In this document: one piece after another, positions 38,170 to 48,089 of the stretch
How positions within the stretch are numbered: position 1 is the stretch's first letter
Layout of the letters: each line of letters opens with the position of its first letter
From: Marinomonas communis
Lineage (GTDB): Bacteria; Pseudomonadota; Gammaproteobacteria; Pseudomonadales; Marinomonadaceae
Length of the DNA: 64,000 nucleotides
Assembly: GCF_004363305.1 (NCBI RefSeq)
Contig: NZ_SNZA01000001.1
Span: 522,902 to 586,901, forward strand
Direction of reading: 5' to 3'
The notes under the pieces: model-generated
What the model saw: only the letters and a program-made list of their open reading frames with translations
Told to the model about the DNA's origin: nothing
Database searches by the model: none
Translations under genes and position numbers: made by a program

Positions 38170-39402
38170 ATGTCCTTTTCCGAATTAGATCTGGATTTTA
38201 CCATTACGCAAGCCATTGAAGACATGGGGCTTAGCGAACCGACACCGATCCAAGAGCAAGCAATCCCCCTTGCTATGGATGCCCAAGACATTCTTGCCTG
38301 CGCTGCAACAGGTACAGGCAAAACTCTAGCGTTTGCTGCACCTGTTGTGCAGCACATTTTAGATCGTGACGAAGAATCTAGCCTTGCGCCTAAAGCGTTG
38401 GTGCTGGCCCCTAGTCGTGAACTAGCACGTCAGATTTTCCAAGTATTTGAACAACTGCTCGTTCACACACGCATCAAGCTACAACTGATTGTTGGCGGCA
38501 CACCTTACGGCATGCAACAACAGCAATTGAGTGAACCTTGTGACATTCTAGTAGCCACTCCGGGTCGTTTAGTCGAGCTAGATGAAAAAGGCTGGTTAGA
38601 CTTCAGTGATTGCTCAATGTTTGTCATCGATGAAGCCGACCGCATGCTTGATATGGGCTTTATTGATGCCGTGAAACACCTTGCTAAACAGCTACCGAAA
38701 GAACATCAAACATTGATGTTCTCGGCGACCATTGATGGCGAAAAAATGAGTCGTTTCTCTCGCTCTTTGCTAAATGAAGAAGCGGAAACCATTCAACTAA
38801 CGGATTCACCACGCACAGTACCAAGCCAGATCAAACAGGTTGCACTGCGTGTTGACGATGACGCCCATAAAGAAGCGTTACTCAAACACCTGCTATTGCA
38901 AGAACGCGTTCAGCAGGCGGCATTATTTGTTTCTAACCGTGACCACGTGGATGTTTGGGTACAACGCATCCGTAAATGGGGCCTACGATGTGACGGTCTT
39001 CACGGTGAAATGAAGCAAAGCGACCGTAACGATCACCTAAAGCAAATGAAGAAGGGACGCCTACAAGTATTGGTTGCCACAGATGTGGCGGCACGAGGCA
39101 TCGACCTTCCGGAAATTAATACGGTCATCAACCTTCGTTTACCGCGCCGCGCTGACTCCTATGTCCACCGTGCTGGCCGTGCGTCACGCGAGGGAAATCC
39201 TGGTGAGTGCTATTCATTGGTTGATATGCATGACTTGCCGATGATGGAAAAAATCCAACGCTACATGCAAGCCCCTATCGCCTTTAGTAAAATAGCAGGG
39301 TTGGAGCCAAAGACTAAGATTCGCGCTGCAAGCGTAACTAAATCGAAGAAAAAACCAAGCAAAAAGAAAACTGCATCCGGCAAAGCTAAGAAAAAGAAAT
39401 AG
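38170..39402 (+). CDS. DEAD-box RNA helicase (SrmB-like)
   Basis: From ATG at 38170 (MSFSELDLDFTITQAIEDMGL) the protein has 410 residues; a TTG at 38158 would add only MRAY. The motifs occur in order: Q-motif PTPIQEQAIP, AATGTGKT, PSRELARQ, TPGR, VIDEADRMLDMGF, SAT, TDVAARGIDLPEI and HRAGRASREG. A basic C-terminal tail (KSKKKPSKKKTASGKAKKKK) likely binds RNA. It resembles SrmB, which acts in ribosome assembly. A strong terminator follows. Confidence 0.92.
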   Translation: MSFSELDLDFTITQAIEDMGLSEPTPIQEQAIPLAMDAQDILACAATGTGKTLAFAAPVVQHILDRDEESSLAPKALVLAPSRELARQIFQVFEQLLVHTRIKLQLIVGGTPYGMQQQQLSEPCDILVATPGRLVELDEKGWLDFSDCSMFVIDEADRMLDMGFIDAVKHLAKQLPKEHQTLMFSATIDGEKMSRFSRSLLNEEAETIQLTDSPRTVPSQIKQVALRVDDDAHKEALLKHLLLQERVQQAALFVSNRDHVDVWVQRIRKWGLRCDGLHGEMKQSDRNDHLKQMKKGRLQVLVATDVAARGIDLPEINTVINLRLPRRADSYVHRAGRASREGNPGECYSLVDMHDLPMMEKIQRYMQAPIAFSKIAGLEPKTKIRAASVTKSKKKPSKKKTASGKAKKKK

Positions 39403-39423
39403 TTTTTAACCATTTCAATATCA

Positions 39424-39455
39424 AAAAGGGAGCTCAGATGAGCTCCCTTTTTTTT
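39424..39455 (+). terminator. Intrinsic terminator after the DEAD-box gene
   Basis: GGGAGCTC (39428-39435) and GAGCTCCC (39440-39447) form a perfect stem with an AGAT loop and eight T. The A-run before it makes it usable for the convergent ribA too. Confidence 0.9.
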
Positions 39456-39489
39456 CTAAGCACTACAAAATCAATTTGAGAACGACAAT

Positions 39490-40095
39490 TTAATCAAATT
39501 TAATAGTGTGTTGCTTATGACGTACTTTTGCTTCTAAGTAGTTGCGATTGTGCTGATTAACATGTACCTGCGTCGGCACCAGTTGTTCGACTTCAACGCC
39601 ATTTTGAGTTAACTGCTCAGCCTTATCAGGGTTGTTTGTTAGCAAGCGCACCTTATCAACGCCTAGAGCCTTTAACATGCGCGCCGCGATACCAAAGTCA
39701 CGACTGTCTTGAGGCAAGTGCAACATTTCGTTCGCTTCATAAGTGTCATAACCTTGATCCTGTAATGCATAGGCTTCAAGCTTCGCATACAGGCCAATTC
39801 CACGCCCTTCTTGACGCAAGTAAAGGATGTAACCACCCTCTTCATTAATTCGGTCAATGGCTTCATCTAACTGCTCACCACAATCGCATCGACCCGAACC
39901 AAATACATCACCCGTTAGGCACTCTGAATGAAGACGAACTAAAGGGGTTTGATTTTTTTCTTCTGCGATACCTGCAAAAGAAATAGCGATATGTTCTTTG
40001 CCGCTCTCATCGCCATTGAACGAAATAAACTCGGCCATGACGTCACCAGCTCGAACTGGAATCACTACTCGACGTTTAACCGTTAATTGATCCAT
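39490..40095 (-). CDS. ribA: GTP cyclohydrolase II RibA
   Basis: The 201-residue enzyme opens the GTP ring in riboflavin synthesis. The zinc cysteines lie in [21 protein letters not shown], and [15 protein letters not shown] and [12 protein letters not shown] are conserved. It stands alone, without RibB, and no FMN riboswitch can be recognised in the 77 bases to the Lrp-type gene upstream. Confidence 0.94.
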   Translation of the reverse strand: MDQLTVKRRVVIPVRAGDVMAEFISFNGDESGKEHIAISFAGIAEEKNQTPLVRLHSECLTGDVFGSGRCDCGEQLDEAIDRINEEGGYILYLRQEGRGIGLYAKLEAYALQDQGYDTYEANEMLHLPQDSRDFGIAARMLKALGVDKVRLLTNNPDKAEQLTQNGVEVEQLVPTQVHVNQHNRNYLEAKVRHKQHTIKFD

Positions 40096-40172
40096 TGATA
40101 CTGCTCTCTTACATAAAATAATGTTCTATATGTGAACATTATAAAGGTTTTCAATCCTACAACTAAGGAAAA

Positions 40173-40649
40173 CTATAATAAGTGCCCTAGTGGTAACGAA
40201 GTGTTCTCCTTAACACTACGTAATAAGAAGCTAGATTGGACGCCACTAACCCCCGGAATTCTTGTTAATTTTCCAAGTAAGAAGTCATGGTACTTTTCCA
40301 TATCTTCTACCACGACCTCGACCAAGTAGTCACAATTCTGCCCTGTAACAAGATTACATGCCCGCACTTCTGGGAATGAATTCACCTGTTCCTCAAATAC
40401 AGTAAAACGATCAGGCGTGTGTCGATCCATGCTGATCTGAATGAAAGCCGTTAATTTTAAGCCCAATTCAGAGCGCTTAAGCAGCATCACTTTTCGATCT
40501 ACAATGCCGCTCTCCTCTAACGCTTTGACTCGTCGAAGACAGGGAGATGGCGACAAGCCAACGCGATCAGCTAACTCCTGATTCGTTAAGCTAGAATCTT
40601 GCTGCAATTCTTGAAGTATCCGAATATCAATTCTATCCAACTGAACCAT
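40173..40649 (-). CDS. Lrp/AsnC family transcriptional regulator
   Basis: The 158-residue protein has an N-terminal helix-turn-helix (LDRIDIRILQELQQDSSLTNQELADRVGLSPSPCLRRVKALEESG) and a C-terminal RAM domain (FPEVRACNLVTGQNCDYLVEVVVEDMEKY) that binds amino acid effectors. It is divergent from leuA by 183 bases, so it may control leucine synthesis. Which amino acid it senses cannot be told. It may be a local rather than the global Lrp. Confidence 0.88.
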   Translation of the reverse strand: MVQLDRIDIRILQELQQDSSLTNQELADRVGLSPSPCLRRVKALEESGIVDRKVMLLKRSELGLKLTAFIQISMDRHTPDRFTVFEEQVNSFPEVRACNLVTGQNCDYLVEVVVEDMEKYHDFLLGKLTRIPGVSGVQSSFLLRSVKENTSLPLGHLL

Positions 40650-40832
40650 TAAGCCACCATTAACCTGATTTTTATAAATTTAAGCAATTTTATTCTAAAA
40701 TATGGCCAAAAAAATGAGTAAAACGCAATCATTTTCCGATAAAATTTAGATAAACTATTTCTTGTCGAATGATGCTAACCGCATCCGAACTAAAAAGGCT
40801 ACCAGCCTATCTACTTATGGAAGGAAAAGAAT
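40650..40832. promoter_or_regulatory. Divergent region, Lrp-type regulator / leuA
   Basis: The 183-base AT-rich gap probably holds both promoters and binding sites for the regulator. No leucine-rich leader peptide or attenuator hairpin is evident before leuA. A TAAAAT at 40741-40746 is a possible -10. Confidence 0.35.
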
Positions 40833-42506
40833 ATGAGTTCTTTTGATCACACTAAATATCGTCCGTTTGAGCCGGTCGCGATTGAAAACCGCACTTGGCC
40901 TGATCAAGAAATCACAACCGCACCAATTTGGGCGAGTGTTGACCTGCGTGACGGCAACCAAGCACTGGTTGAACCAATGACTGTGGACCAAAAGAAAGAA
41001 TTCTTTAAACTTCTTGTAGATGTAGGCTTTAAAGAAATCGAAGTAGGCTTCCCTGCAGCGTCTCAGTTGGATTTTGACTTCGTTCGCTGGTTGGTGGAAG
41101 AAGACCAAGTGCCAGATGACGTTTACATCCAAGTTTTGACTCAAGCACGCCCAGAATTGATTGAGCGCACTTACGAATCGTTGAAAGGCGCCAAGAAAGC
41201 CGTTGTACACGTATACAACTCAACCTCTAAGACTCAGCGTGAGCAAGTATTCCGCTTAGGCAAAGACGGCATCAAAGAGATTGCCGTTAAAGGCGCTCAA
41301 TGCGTTAAAGAGCACGCAGCCAAACACCCTGAAACAGAGTGGGTATTCCAATACTCTCCTGAAAGCTTCACAGGCACTGAGACAGACTTTGCTGTTGAAG
41401 TATGTGATGCCGTGATCGATGTATGGCAACCGACACCAGAAAACAAATGCATCATCAATTTGCCAGCTACTGTTGAGGTGACAACGCCTAACCGCTTTGC
41501 TGACCAAATCGAATACTTCTGTCGAAAAGTTAAGAACCGTGACAGCATCATCGTTAGCTTACACACGCACAATGACCGCGGTTGTGGTGTAGCAGCAGCA
41601 GAGCTTGGTTTAATGGCAGGTGCAGACCGTATTGAAGGTACTTTACTTGGTAACGGTGAACGTACAGGTAATATGTGTGTTGTAACCATGGCCATGAACA
41701 TGTACAGCCAAGGCGTTAACCCTGAATTAAACTTTGCTGACATGGACCGCGTAATCAGCGTTGTTCAATCATGCACGCAATTGCCTGTTCACCCGCGTCA
41801 TGCTTACGCTGGCGAATTGGTATTCACGGCATTCTCAGGCTCTCACCAAGACGCCATCAAGAAGTGTTTGGCGAACCAAACAGATGATAAACCTTGGGAT
41901 GTGGCTTACCTACCGATTGACCCACGCGATATTGGCCGTAGCTACCAAGAAGTTATCCGTGTGAACAGTCAGTCAGGTAAAGGTGGCGTTGCCTTCGCGC
42001 TTGAACAAGAGTACGGCTTGGCTTTACCGCGTTGGTTGCAAGTTGAGCTAAGCCCTATCGTTCAGAGATTCTCAGAAGAAGACGGCGGTGTTATTGAAGC
42101 GGCGGATATGAAACGCCTATTTGAAGAAAACTTCATGACAGCTTCAGCTCCATACGCATTAGGTAACTACGAGCTTAGCAAGAAAGACCGCGACAGTGTC
42201 ACCGCTGAACTAACTCATAAAGATGGCAATATCTCAGTACAAGGTGAAGGCAATGGTGCGTTGTCAGCCTTTACCAGTGCGCTAAGTGAACAGTTCAATA
42301 TTCGAGTAGACATTGTTCAGTACCAAGAACATGCATTGACTGTAGGCAGTGATTCACAAGCGATTGCGTACATCCAAGCAAACATTGATGGAGAACGTTA
42401 CAACGGCGTAGCCATTGATAACGACATTGTGTCTGCTTCCATCCAAGCAGTACTTGCAACAGTAAACCAAAAAGTCAGCGCTTCAGAACAGGCGAACGTT
42501 GCATAA
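40833..42506 (+). CDS. leuA: 2-isopropylmalate synthase LeuA
   Basis: The 557-residue enzyme makes 2-isopropylmalate from acetyl-CoA and 2-ketoisovalerate. The HMGL-like barrel holds DLRDGNQALVEPM at the N-terminus and SLHTHNDRGCGVAAAELGLMAGADRIEGTLLGNGERTGN; the C-terminal regulatory domain (about 430-550, GNISVQGEGNGALSAFTSAL) binds leucine. The length agrees with the long LeuA type of Pseudomonas. It is monocistronic and ends with a strong terminator. Confidence 0.95.
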   Translation: MSSFDHTKYRPFEPVAIENRTWPDQEITTAPIWASVDLRDGNQALVEPMTVDQKKEFFKLLVDVGFKEIEVGFPAASQLDFDFVRWLVEEDQVPDDVYIQVLTQARPELIERTYESLKGAKKAVVHVYNSTSKTQREQVFRLGKDGIKEIAVKGAQCVKEHAAKHPETEWVFQYSPESFTGTETDFAVEVCDAVIDVWQPTPENKCIINLPATVEVTTPNRFADQIEYFCRKVKNRDSIIVSLHTHNDRGCGVAAAELGLMAGADRIEGTLLGNGERTGNMCVVTMAMNMYSQGVNPELNFADMDRVISVVQSCTQLPVHPRHAYAGELVFTAFSGSHQDAIKKCLANQTDDKPWDVAYLPIDPRDIGRSYQEVIRVNSQSGKGGVAFALEQEYGLALPRWLQVELSPIVQRFSEEDGGVIEAADMKRLFEENFMTASAPYALGNYELSKKDRDSVTAELTHKDGNISVQGEGNGALSAFTSALSEQFNIRVDIVQYQEHALTVGSDSQAIAYIQANIDGERYNGVAIDNDIVSASIQAVLATVNQKVSASEQANVA

Positions 42507-42567
42507 CCCCCGTAACGTTGGTTTGAAACTGGGGTAAGTGGCAAAACCATTGCCCCAGATACTAGAA

Positions 42568-42598
42568 AGCCGAGCATTTATCCCGCTCGGCTTTTTTT
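42568..42598 (+). terminator. Intrinsic terminator of leuA
   Basis: AGCCGAGC (42568-42575) pairs with GCTCGGCT (42585-42592), followed by a T-run. It lies about 60 bases after the leuA stop. Confidence 0.88.
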
Positions 42599-42645
42599 AC
42601 GCTTGAAGTAAATCCTGATCACGAAACAATCGAACCAGAAATTAG

Positions 42646-43563
42646 TTAGTAACCTTCAATAACCACTTTGTCTCGGCCAGTGTTTTTAGCCATATATAAC
42701 GCTACGTCAGCCCGTTTAATCAACTCAAGCTGACTAATATCATTATCAAACTTACATGCCCCAACACTTACCGTTAGCTTTATTATATGACCATCATAAT
42801 GATAATCTTCTGTAGAGAGCACTTCACGATATCGCTCACAAGCAATTTTGGCTTCTTCTGCGTTGGTATGGGGCAGTATAAGTCCAAACTCTTCTCCTCC
42901 AACGCGTCCAAATACATCACCGCTTCGCTGGGAAGCCATCAACCTTTTTGATACTTCCCTTAAAATCAAATCACCACCATCGTGACCATAGGTATCATTG
43001 ATTTGTTTAAAATGATCAATATCCAATATAGCAACACTCAACATCTGAGCATGTCTACGAGCTTTAGCCATCTCATCTCTTAAAGTATGCTCAAATGCTC
43101 GTCTATTTGGCAAGTTTGTCAAATAGTCTGTGGTAGACAATGCTTCCAGCTGAGAATTTGCTGCCAACAATTCTTGCCTCATATGAGCTAGGCGTGTTAC
43201 TGCAATTAACTTAGCTAGCAATACCTTATGCTGTATAGGTTTACTTAAATACGCATCAGCCCCAGCTTCGATGCACTTCAAAATGTCATCTTCAGCATCT
43301 GAGCCACTCAAAAAAATGATGGGGATCCAATTTGCAGCATAAGAACCTTGGTGCTTTCGAATTTCAGTTACCGCTTCGATACCAGATTTTCCTGGCATAT
43401 TTAGGTCAACAACCAAGATATCAAACTCTTCAGAATGCTCATAAAAATGCTGCACAAGCTCAATACCATTGGACACTTCATAAACACTGTGCCCCAACTT
43501 CTCTAAATGCAACTTTAAAAGCATACGATCTGAAGGAGAATCTTCAGCGATCAATACATTCAA
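42646..43563 (-). CDS. Receiver-GGDEF diguanylate cyclase
   Basis: The 305-residue protein has an N-terminal receiver domain (MNVLIAEDSPSDRMLL; phospho-Asp in ILVVDLNMPGKSG; conserved Lys in YLSKPI) and a C-terminal GGDEF domain (about 140-305) with TDYLTNLPNRRAFE and an intact VGGEEFGLILP signature. RSGD lies five residues before GGEEF, matching the inhibitory I-site, so c-di-GMP feedback is likely. Its start overlaps the stop of the large hybrid kinase by 4 bases; the kinase is therefore the probable source of its phosphate. Confidence 0.9.
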   Translation of the reverse strand: MNVLIAEDSPSDRMLLKLHLEKLGHSVYEVSNGIELVQHFYEHSEEFDILVVDLNMPGKSGIEAVTEIRKHQGSYAANWIPIIFLSGSDAEDDILKCIEAGADAYLSKPIQHKVLLAKLIAVTRLAHMRQELLAANSQLEALSTTDYLTNLPNRRAFEHTLRDEMAKARRHAQMLSVAILDIDHFKQINDTYGHDGGDLILREVSKRLMASQRSGDVFGRVGGEEFGLILPHTNAEEAKIACERYREVLSTEDYHYDGHIIKLTVSVGACKFDNDISQLELIKRADVALYMAKNTGRDKVVIEGY

Positions 43564-46500
43564 GGAAGCCTCCCATTTTGTTTCAAGGCAGCCTTAACAC
43601 TTTCGAGTTCTTTAATGATATTTGATATTTGAACCTCGGCATCAATCAATCCGTCTGACTTTGCTTGCTTTTCCAGTGTAAGCGCCATTTCACTCAACTT
43701 TATTGCTCCAATGTTTGCACTAACAGATTTTAAACTGTGTGCCGGACGGTAAATCATATCAGATGGGTAGCCTTGTGCACCTGCACTATTTAAATCACTC
43801 ACAATACCTTCGGCATCCTGTAAAAACGCCATAACCACTTCCTGCACTTGCTCTCCCAATAGTTCTTCTAACCCTTCAAGAACAGAAGTATCTAATGAAT
43901 CACCATTATAGCTAGCCTCAGGTACAGCAGATGAATCCTCCATGACAACCTCCGCCACCGGATTACCGAGCCATGTAGAAATAGTACGGATCAATTCACT
44001 TCCTTTAAATGGTTTGGTTATATACCCATCTCCGCCAATTGCATTAACTTGCTTGATTCGATCTGGTTGTATGTCCGCAGTTAAAGCAAGTATTGGGACC
44101 CTCCCACCTACAGACATCTCATTTTTACGTATCTCTTTAATAGCGGTTAAGCCGTCCATAACCGGCATATGCAGATCCATCAATATTAGATCAGGACGAC
44201 ATTGTTGCCACTTTTCTATCGCTTCAACACCATTCTCCGCGGTTTCAATTGTAAAGTCATAAGATGCAAGCATACCTTTAACAACCGCTAAATTTGCTTT
44301 CATATCTTCTACTACCAAGATGGTAGCCGCAGGCATTTCGATGTCTTTATAGGAATCATCTGGCAGGTCCGAGACAGAGTAACTTTGGTCAATTACACGA
44401 CTTTTTTCATATGGCTTGTGTAACATGCTTTCAAAGCCAGCCTTGAGGTCTCGAATACTGGCTGGCTTGTTCAAGCATACGTTGATGTTAGCTCTTTTCA
44501 AATCTTCACCAGCTAAAGTACCTGCCGAAGAAATCATCATGATATGTGGCAACTGGTTGCTCGGCACTAGCTCCTGAAGCATTTCTGCCAATTTCAAACC
44601 GTCCATGTCAGGCATTAAATAATCAAGTATCAACAAGTCATATGGCTCTGACCTTTCAGCCGCTTTTATTAATTTTTCAAAGGCTTGTAGCGGCTGTTGC
44701 ATAAACTCCGCAGTCATCTCACACTGCTTTAACTGATTCTCAAGAATGGATAAGTTTGTTGGGTTATCATCAACAACAAGAATCTTTTCAAAACGTTCCA
44801 AAGCGAGTGATTCAGACGGCGAGGATGAAGGAAACTCGGAAATTCGTAAAGGTAAACTGATAGTGAACACACTACCTTCACCTATTGTACTCTTAACGTT
44901 AATCTCTCCCCCCATCAACTCTACAAGCTGTTTGGTGATTGCAAGACCCAAACCTGTGCCACCAAATTTACGGGTGGTGGAATTATCCGCTTGCACAAAC
45001 GCTTTAAATAACTGCGACTGAGCATCTGCAGTGATACCTATACCAGTATCAATCACACTTATCTGAACATTAATTTCATGGCCTCTAGGCCCTTCTAGGC
45101 TGTCAACCTGAATAATGACTTGGCCTTTCTCGGTAAATTTAATCGCATTACCCACTAAGTTGGTTAACACTTGTCGTATTCTGTAGGCATCACCACGTAC
45201 AATGGAAACGCCCTTTAAGTTGTACTCAACCAGTAGTTCAATGCCTTTTGCCTCAGCTTTTATGACTAGCAAGCGAGATAAGTCATAAACCATCGCTTCT
45301 AAATCAAAATCAATCAACTCTAATGAAAAGTGCCCTGCTTCTATTTTAGAAAAGTCTAGGATTTCATTAATTAGCTCTAATAAGCTTTCCCCTGAGCTTC
45401 GAATAATAGCCAATTGATTATGCTGCTGCTCGGTCAACTTACTGGATGACAAGACTTCCGCCATGCCCAACACGCCGTTTAATGGCGTTCTTATTTCATG
45501 AGACATAGTCGCAAGAAAGTTACTTTTCGCCTGACTCGCTCTAATGGCCTCTTCACGTGCCTCTTTTAGAATGGCCTCGGTCTCATAGCGCTCAGTAACA
45601 TCAATATTGGTGCCAAATAGATATAAAGGATGACCTTCGCGATCCATTGCAGTTCGAGCGTTAGCTTTGATATACCGAGTTTCGCCATCAGTTCTTATGA
45701 TGCGAAATACAATATCAAGATCCTGATGGGTTTCGATGACTCGATCAGATTCATGACGAACTCGTTCAAGGTCATCAGGATGCAGCATCTCTTCCCAAAC
45801 TGAATATGAAATCGTCGAGCTTTCACTTGATAAACCATAGAGATCGAACATTCTCTGGTCCCATATCAGGGAAGCACGCTGAATATCCATCTCCCAAACA
45901 CCAATCTTCGCAGAATCCGCAGCGATGCTTAAGCGACTTTGGGCCTTTGATATTTCATTCTCGATTTTCAAACGCGATGTGATATCCCTTGCATGAATGA
46001 TGTAGCCTTTTAGCTTGCCATCCTCATCAAGAATTTTGCTTCTGACGTTCTCAGCAACAAATTCACTTCCATCTGCTCGACGGTAGCGCATTTTATAATC
46101 GACCAGCTCTGGAGTATTTTGATCTGTATAGGCTTGCCCCACCTCGTTGAAGTCGCTACTTTGTGCATATAAGAAATCGGGGGTTTTACCGATTAAATCA
46201 CTCTCTTTGTAGTGAAACAAATCCAGCGAATGAGGGTTTGCCATTAAAATTCGACGATCTTTGTCTGTCACAACAATCGCTTCTGGCGCATCCATAAACA
46301 AAGAGCGAAACAACTCCATTTGCTGATTAAGGGCATTCTCGGCAATTTTTTGCTCTGAAATATCATGAAACGTAATCACACCAGCCAAGCCATCCTGCTC
46401 TCCACCCTCAACAGGCGTACAGGAAAACTTAACTGGAAACTCTCGGCCATCAAACGTAAAGAATGTCGCATTTTTACTGTTTATCTTCTGCTTTCTGCGC

Positions 46501-47918
46501 ACAGCATGAGTGATTAAGTTTTCATAATGAGTTAACCCTGGTGTGCTTCGTGATCGATCACGTAAAAGGTAGGTGACCGGTTGCCCAATCATGGTTTCAG
46601 AATCGACTCCGATCAACTTTGCCGCCGCTGGGTTAGCAAAGGTAATTTTACAATCGTGATCAACACCAACAATGCCATCGTGGACAGACTCGACTATCAG
46701 GCGGTGCTGCCGCTCTGCGTCTAAAGCTTCTTTTTGCTCTTGCGCTTTGGACAGTTCACTTTGCAACCATTGGCCAAATAATTTTACCAACTCGTATTCA
46801 TCATCACTGAAGTCTTCATCTTTGGCTTCAAGGCTTGAAAAATTTAGGGTTCCCCAAACCTTACCATTCACTTTTAAGGACACCCCTAAATAGGACTCTA
46901 ACTTAAAGTTTTCGTAGCACGGATGAGTGGCGATTTCGCTTTGACTAGCATGATAAAAACCTGTGACTTGATCACGGTTTAAGGTGTGTACACAATAGCA
47001 ATCACCGAGATTGAAAACAGCTCCCTGTTCTGGGCCGCCACAACCATACATAACCTCATAGTTTTGATCGACCACATGGCTAACAATTCCAACGGGTAAA
47101 TTTAAAATCTCGACACCTAGATCAAGCATGTCTTGAATTTTTGTGTCTAATGAGCTCGCTGTGTTCGTTGTGATTTCATGAAACTGTTTTAGGGCTTGGG
47201 TAATTCGTTTTAAAGGCGTTTGATCTCTAACACAGATGTAAACGCCTTGAATTTCTTCAGCTTTGTAATTGGGCGTAAACGAGCAGGCAATGTGATGATG
47301 CGTACTAGAGCCAGAGCGATTAGGTAAAACAGCTGGTATCTGAACCTCTACATGTTCACCCTGGAGTGCACGCTGTATGTAGGGCTCTACATTATTAAAT
47401 TGTTCATCTCCGATAATGTCTTTGATCGATTGTCCGATTAGAGACTCTCTTGGGTGTTTAAACACTTTCTCATAAAACTTATTGGCATACTGATAACGTA
47501 ATTCGGTATCCACTGCTGATACAAGAAACGGCAGATCATCAGCGATACTGGTAGTTAGTCCAACAGGAGAATGAGACGATTCTGGTTGCGGTAAAGGCTG
47601 CCCAGTTCCAAGTAGAGAGTTAATTAAAGGTAACGCATCATGAATGATATGAGAGTCCACATACAAAGGCACACCAAGCGATGCTTTATTGGATACAGTA
47701 AACCACTCCAGTGATCTCACTGATAAAGCGCTCATTGGCTTGATGATGCCTTCTTCGACATAAAGACCATCACCACTTTCAAGCACCACTGCCCAATGGG
47801 ATACCGCCCCAGTCCGCTCCAGTAACACAGCCAGAGAGCGAAACTCAGCAAATGCCCCTGAGAAAGATAAGGTCCAGTTAATTGGACGGGGAAACAGTGG
47901 AATGCCGCTCGAATTCAT
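43560..47918 (-). CDS. Large hybrid sensor histidine kinase (PAS/GAF/HisKA/REC-REC-Hpt)
   Basis: This protein has 1452 residues. An unrecognised N-terminal part (1-120) is followed by a PAS-like domain (about 122-235), a GAF-like domain (245-390, with YGCGGPEQGAVFNLGDCYC), three more PAS/PAC units (about 400-520, 528-650, 660-785), HisKA with phospho-His in [15 protein letters not shown] near residue 806, HATPase (NLVGNAIKFTEKG, DTGIGI, GTGLGLAITK), two receivers (LLILDYLMPDMDG and LILMDLHMPVMDG) and a C-terminal Hpt domain (HSLKSVSANIGA). No membrane segment is seen, so it is cytosolic. Several PAS/GAF units suggest redox, haem or light-type sensing, unresolved. Confidence 0.9.
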   Translation of the reverse strand: MNSSGIPLFPRPINWTLSFSGAFAEFRSLAVLLERTGAVSHWAVVLESGDGLYVEEGIIKPMSALSVRSLEWFTVSNKASLGVPLYVDSHIIHDALPLINSLLGTGQPLPQPESSHSPVGLTTSIADDLPFLVSAVDTELRYQYANKFYEKVFKHPRESLIGQSIKDIIGDEQFNNVEPYIQRALQGEHVEVQIPAVLPNRSGSSTHHHIACSFTPNYKAEEIQGVYICVRDQTPLKRITQALKQFHEITTNTASSLDTKIQDMLDLGVEILNLPVGIVSHVVDQNYEVMYGCGGPEQGAVFNLGDCYCVHTLNRDQVTGFYHASQSEIATHPCYENFKLESYLGVSLKVNGKVWGTLNFSSLEAKDEDFSDDEYELVKLFGQWLQSELSKAQEQKEALDAERQHRLIVESVHDGIVGVDHDCKITFANPAAAKLIGVDSETMIGQPVTYLLRDRSRSTPGLTHYENLITHAVRRKQKINSKNATFFTFDGREFPVKFSCTPVEGGEQDGLAGVITFHDISEQKIAENALNQQMELFRSLFMDAPEAIVVTDKDRRILMANPHSLDLFHYKESDLIGKTPDFLYAQSSDFNEVGQAYTDQNTPELVDYKMRYRRADGSEFVAENVRSKILDEDGKLKGYIIHARDITSRLKIENEISKAQSRLSIAADSAKIGVWEMDIQRASLIWDQRMFDLYGLSSESSTISYSVWEEMLHPDDLERVRHESDRVIETHQDLDIVFRIIRTDGETRYIKANARTAMDREGHPLYLFGTNIDVTERYETEAILKEAREEAIRASQAKSNFLATMSHEIRTPLNGVLGMAEVLSSSKLTEQQHNQLAIIRSSGESLLELINEILDFSKIEAGHFSLELIDFDLEAMVYDLSRLLVIKAEAKGIELLVEYNLKGVSIVRGDAYRIRQVLTNLVGNAIKFTEKGQVIIQVDSLEGPRGHEINVQISVIDTGIGITADAQSQLFKAFVQADNSTTRKFGGTGLGLAITKQLVELMGGEINVKSTIGEGSVFTISLPLRISEFPSSSPSESLALERFEKILVVDDNPTNLSILENQLKQCEMTAEFMQQPLQAFEKLIKAAERSEPYDLLILDYLMPDMDGLKLAEMLQELVPSNQLPHIMMISSAGTLAGEDLKRANINVCLNKPASIRDLKAGFESMLHKPYEKSRVIDQSYSVSDLPDDSYKDIEMPAATILVVEDMKANLAVVKGMLASYDFTIETAENGVEAIEKWQQCRPDLILMDLHMPVMDGLTAIKEIRKNEMSVGGRVPILALTADIQPDRIKQVNAIGGDGYITKPFKGSELIRTISTWLGNPVAEVVMEDSSAVPEASYNGDSLDTSVLEGLEELLGEQVQEVVMAFLQDAEGIVSDLNSAGAQGYPSDMIYRPAHSLKSVSANIGAIKLSEMALTLEKQAKSDGLIDAEVQISNIIKELESVKAALKQNGRLP

Positions 47919-48089
47919 ACGTACCCTTTCGTTGGATTTTATTATTTATCTCAAAAACTTACTATTACATCCTAGACTACTGTCAGCAACTTTTTCTTAC
48001 TGAAAATAGAAATCTTTCTTGATTAAAAATAAACAACACTTAAATATAGAAAACCTTATTAAAAAACCCAATAACAAAACAAAACGCAT

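Noticed and set aside
40096..40172. FMN riboswitch before ribA
   Set aside because: The gap is too short and lacks the conserved FMN element sequence.
41297..41743. Minus-strand reading of 148 codons inside leuA
   Set aside because: It is a shadow of a clearly coding gene, with no recognised motif.
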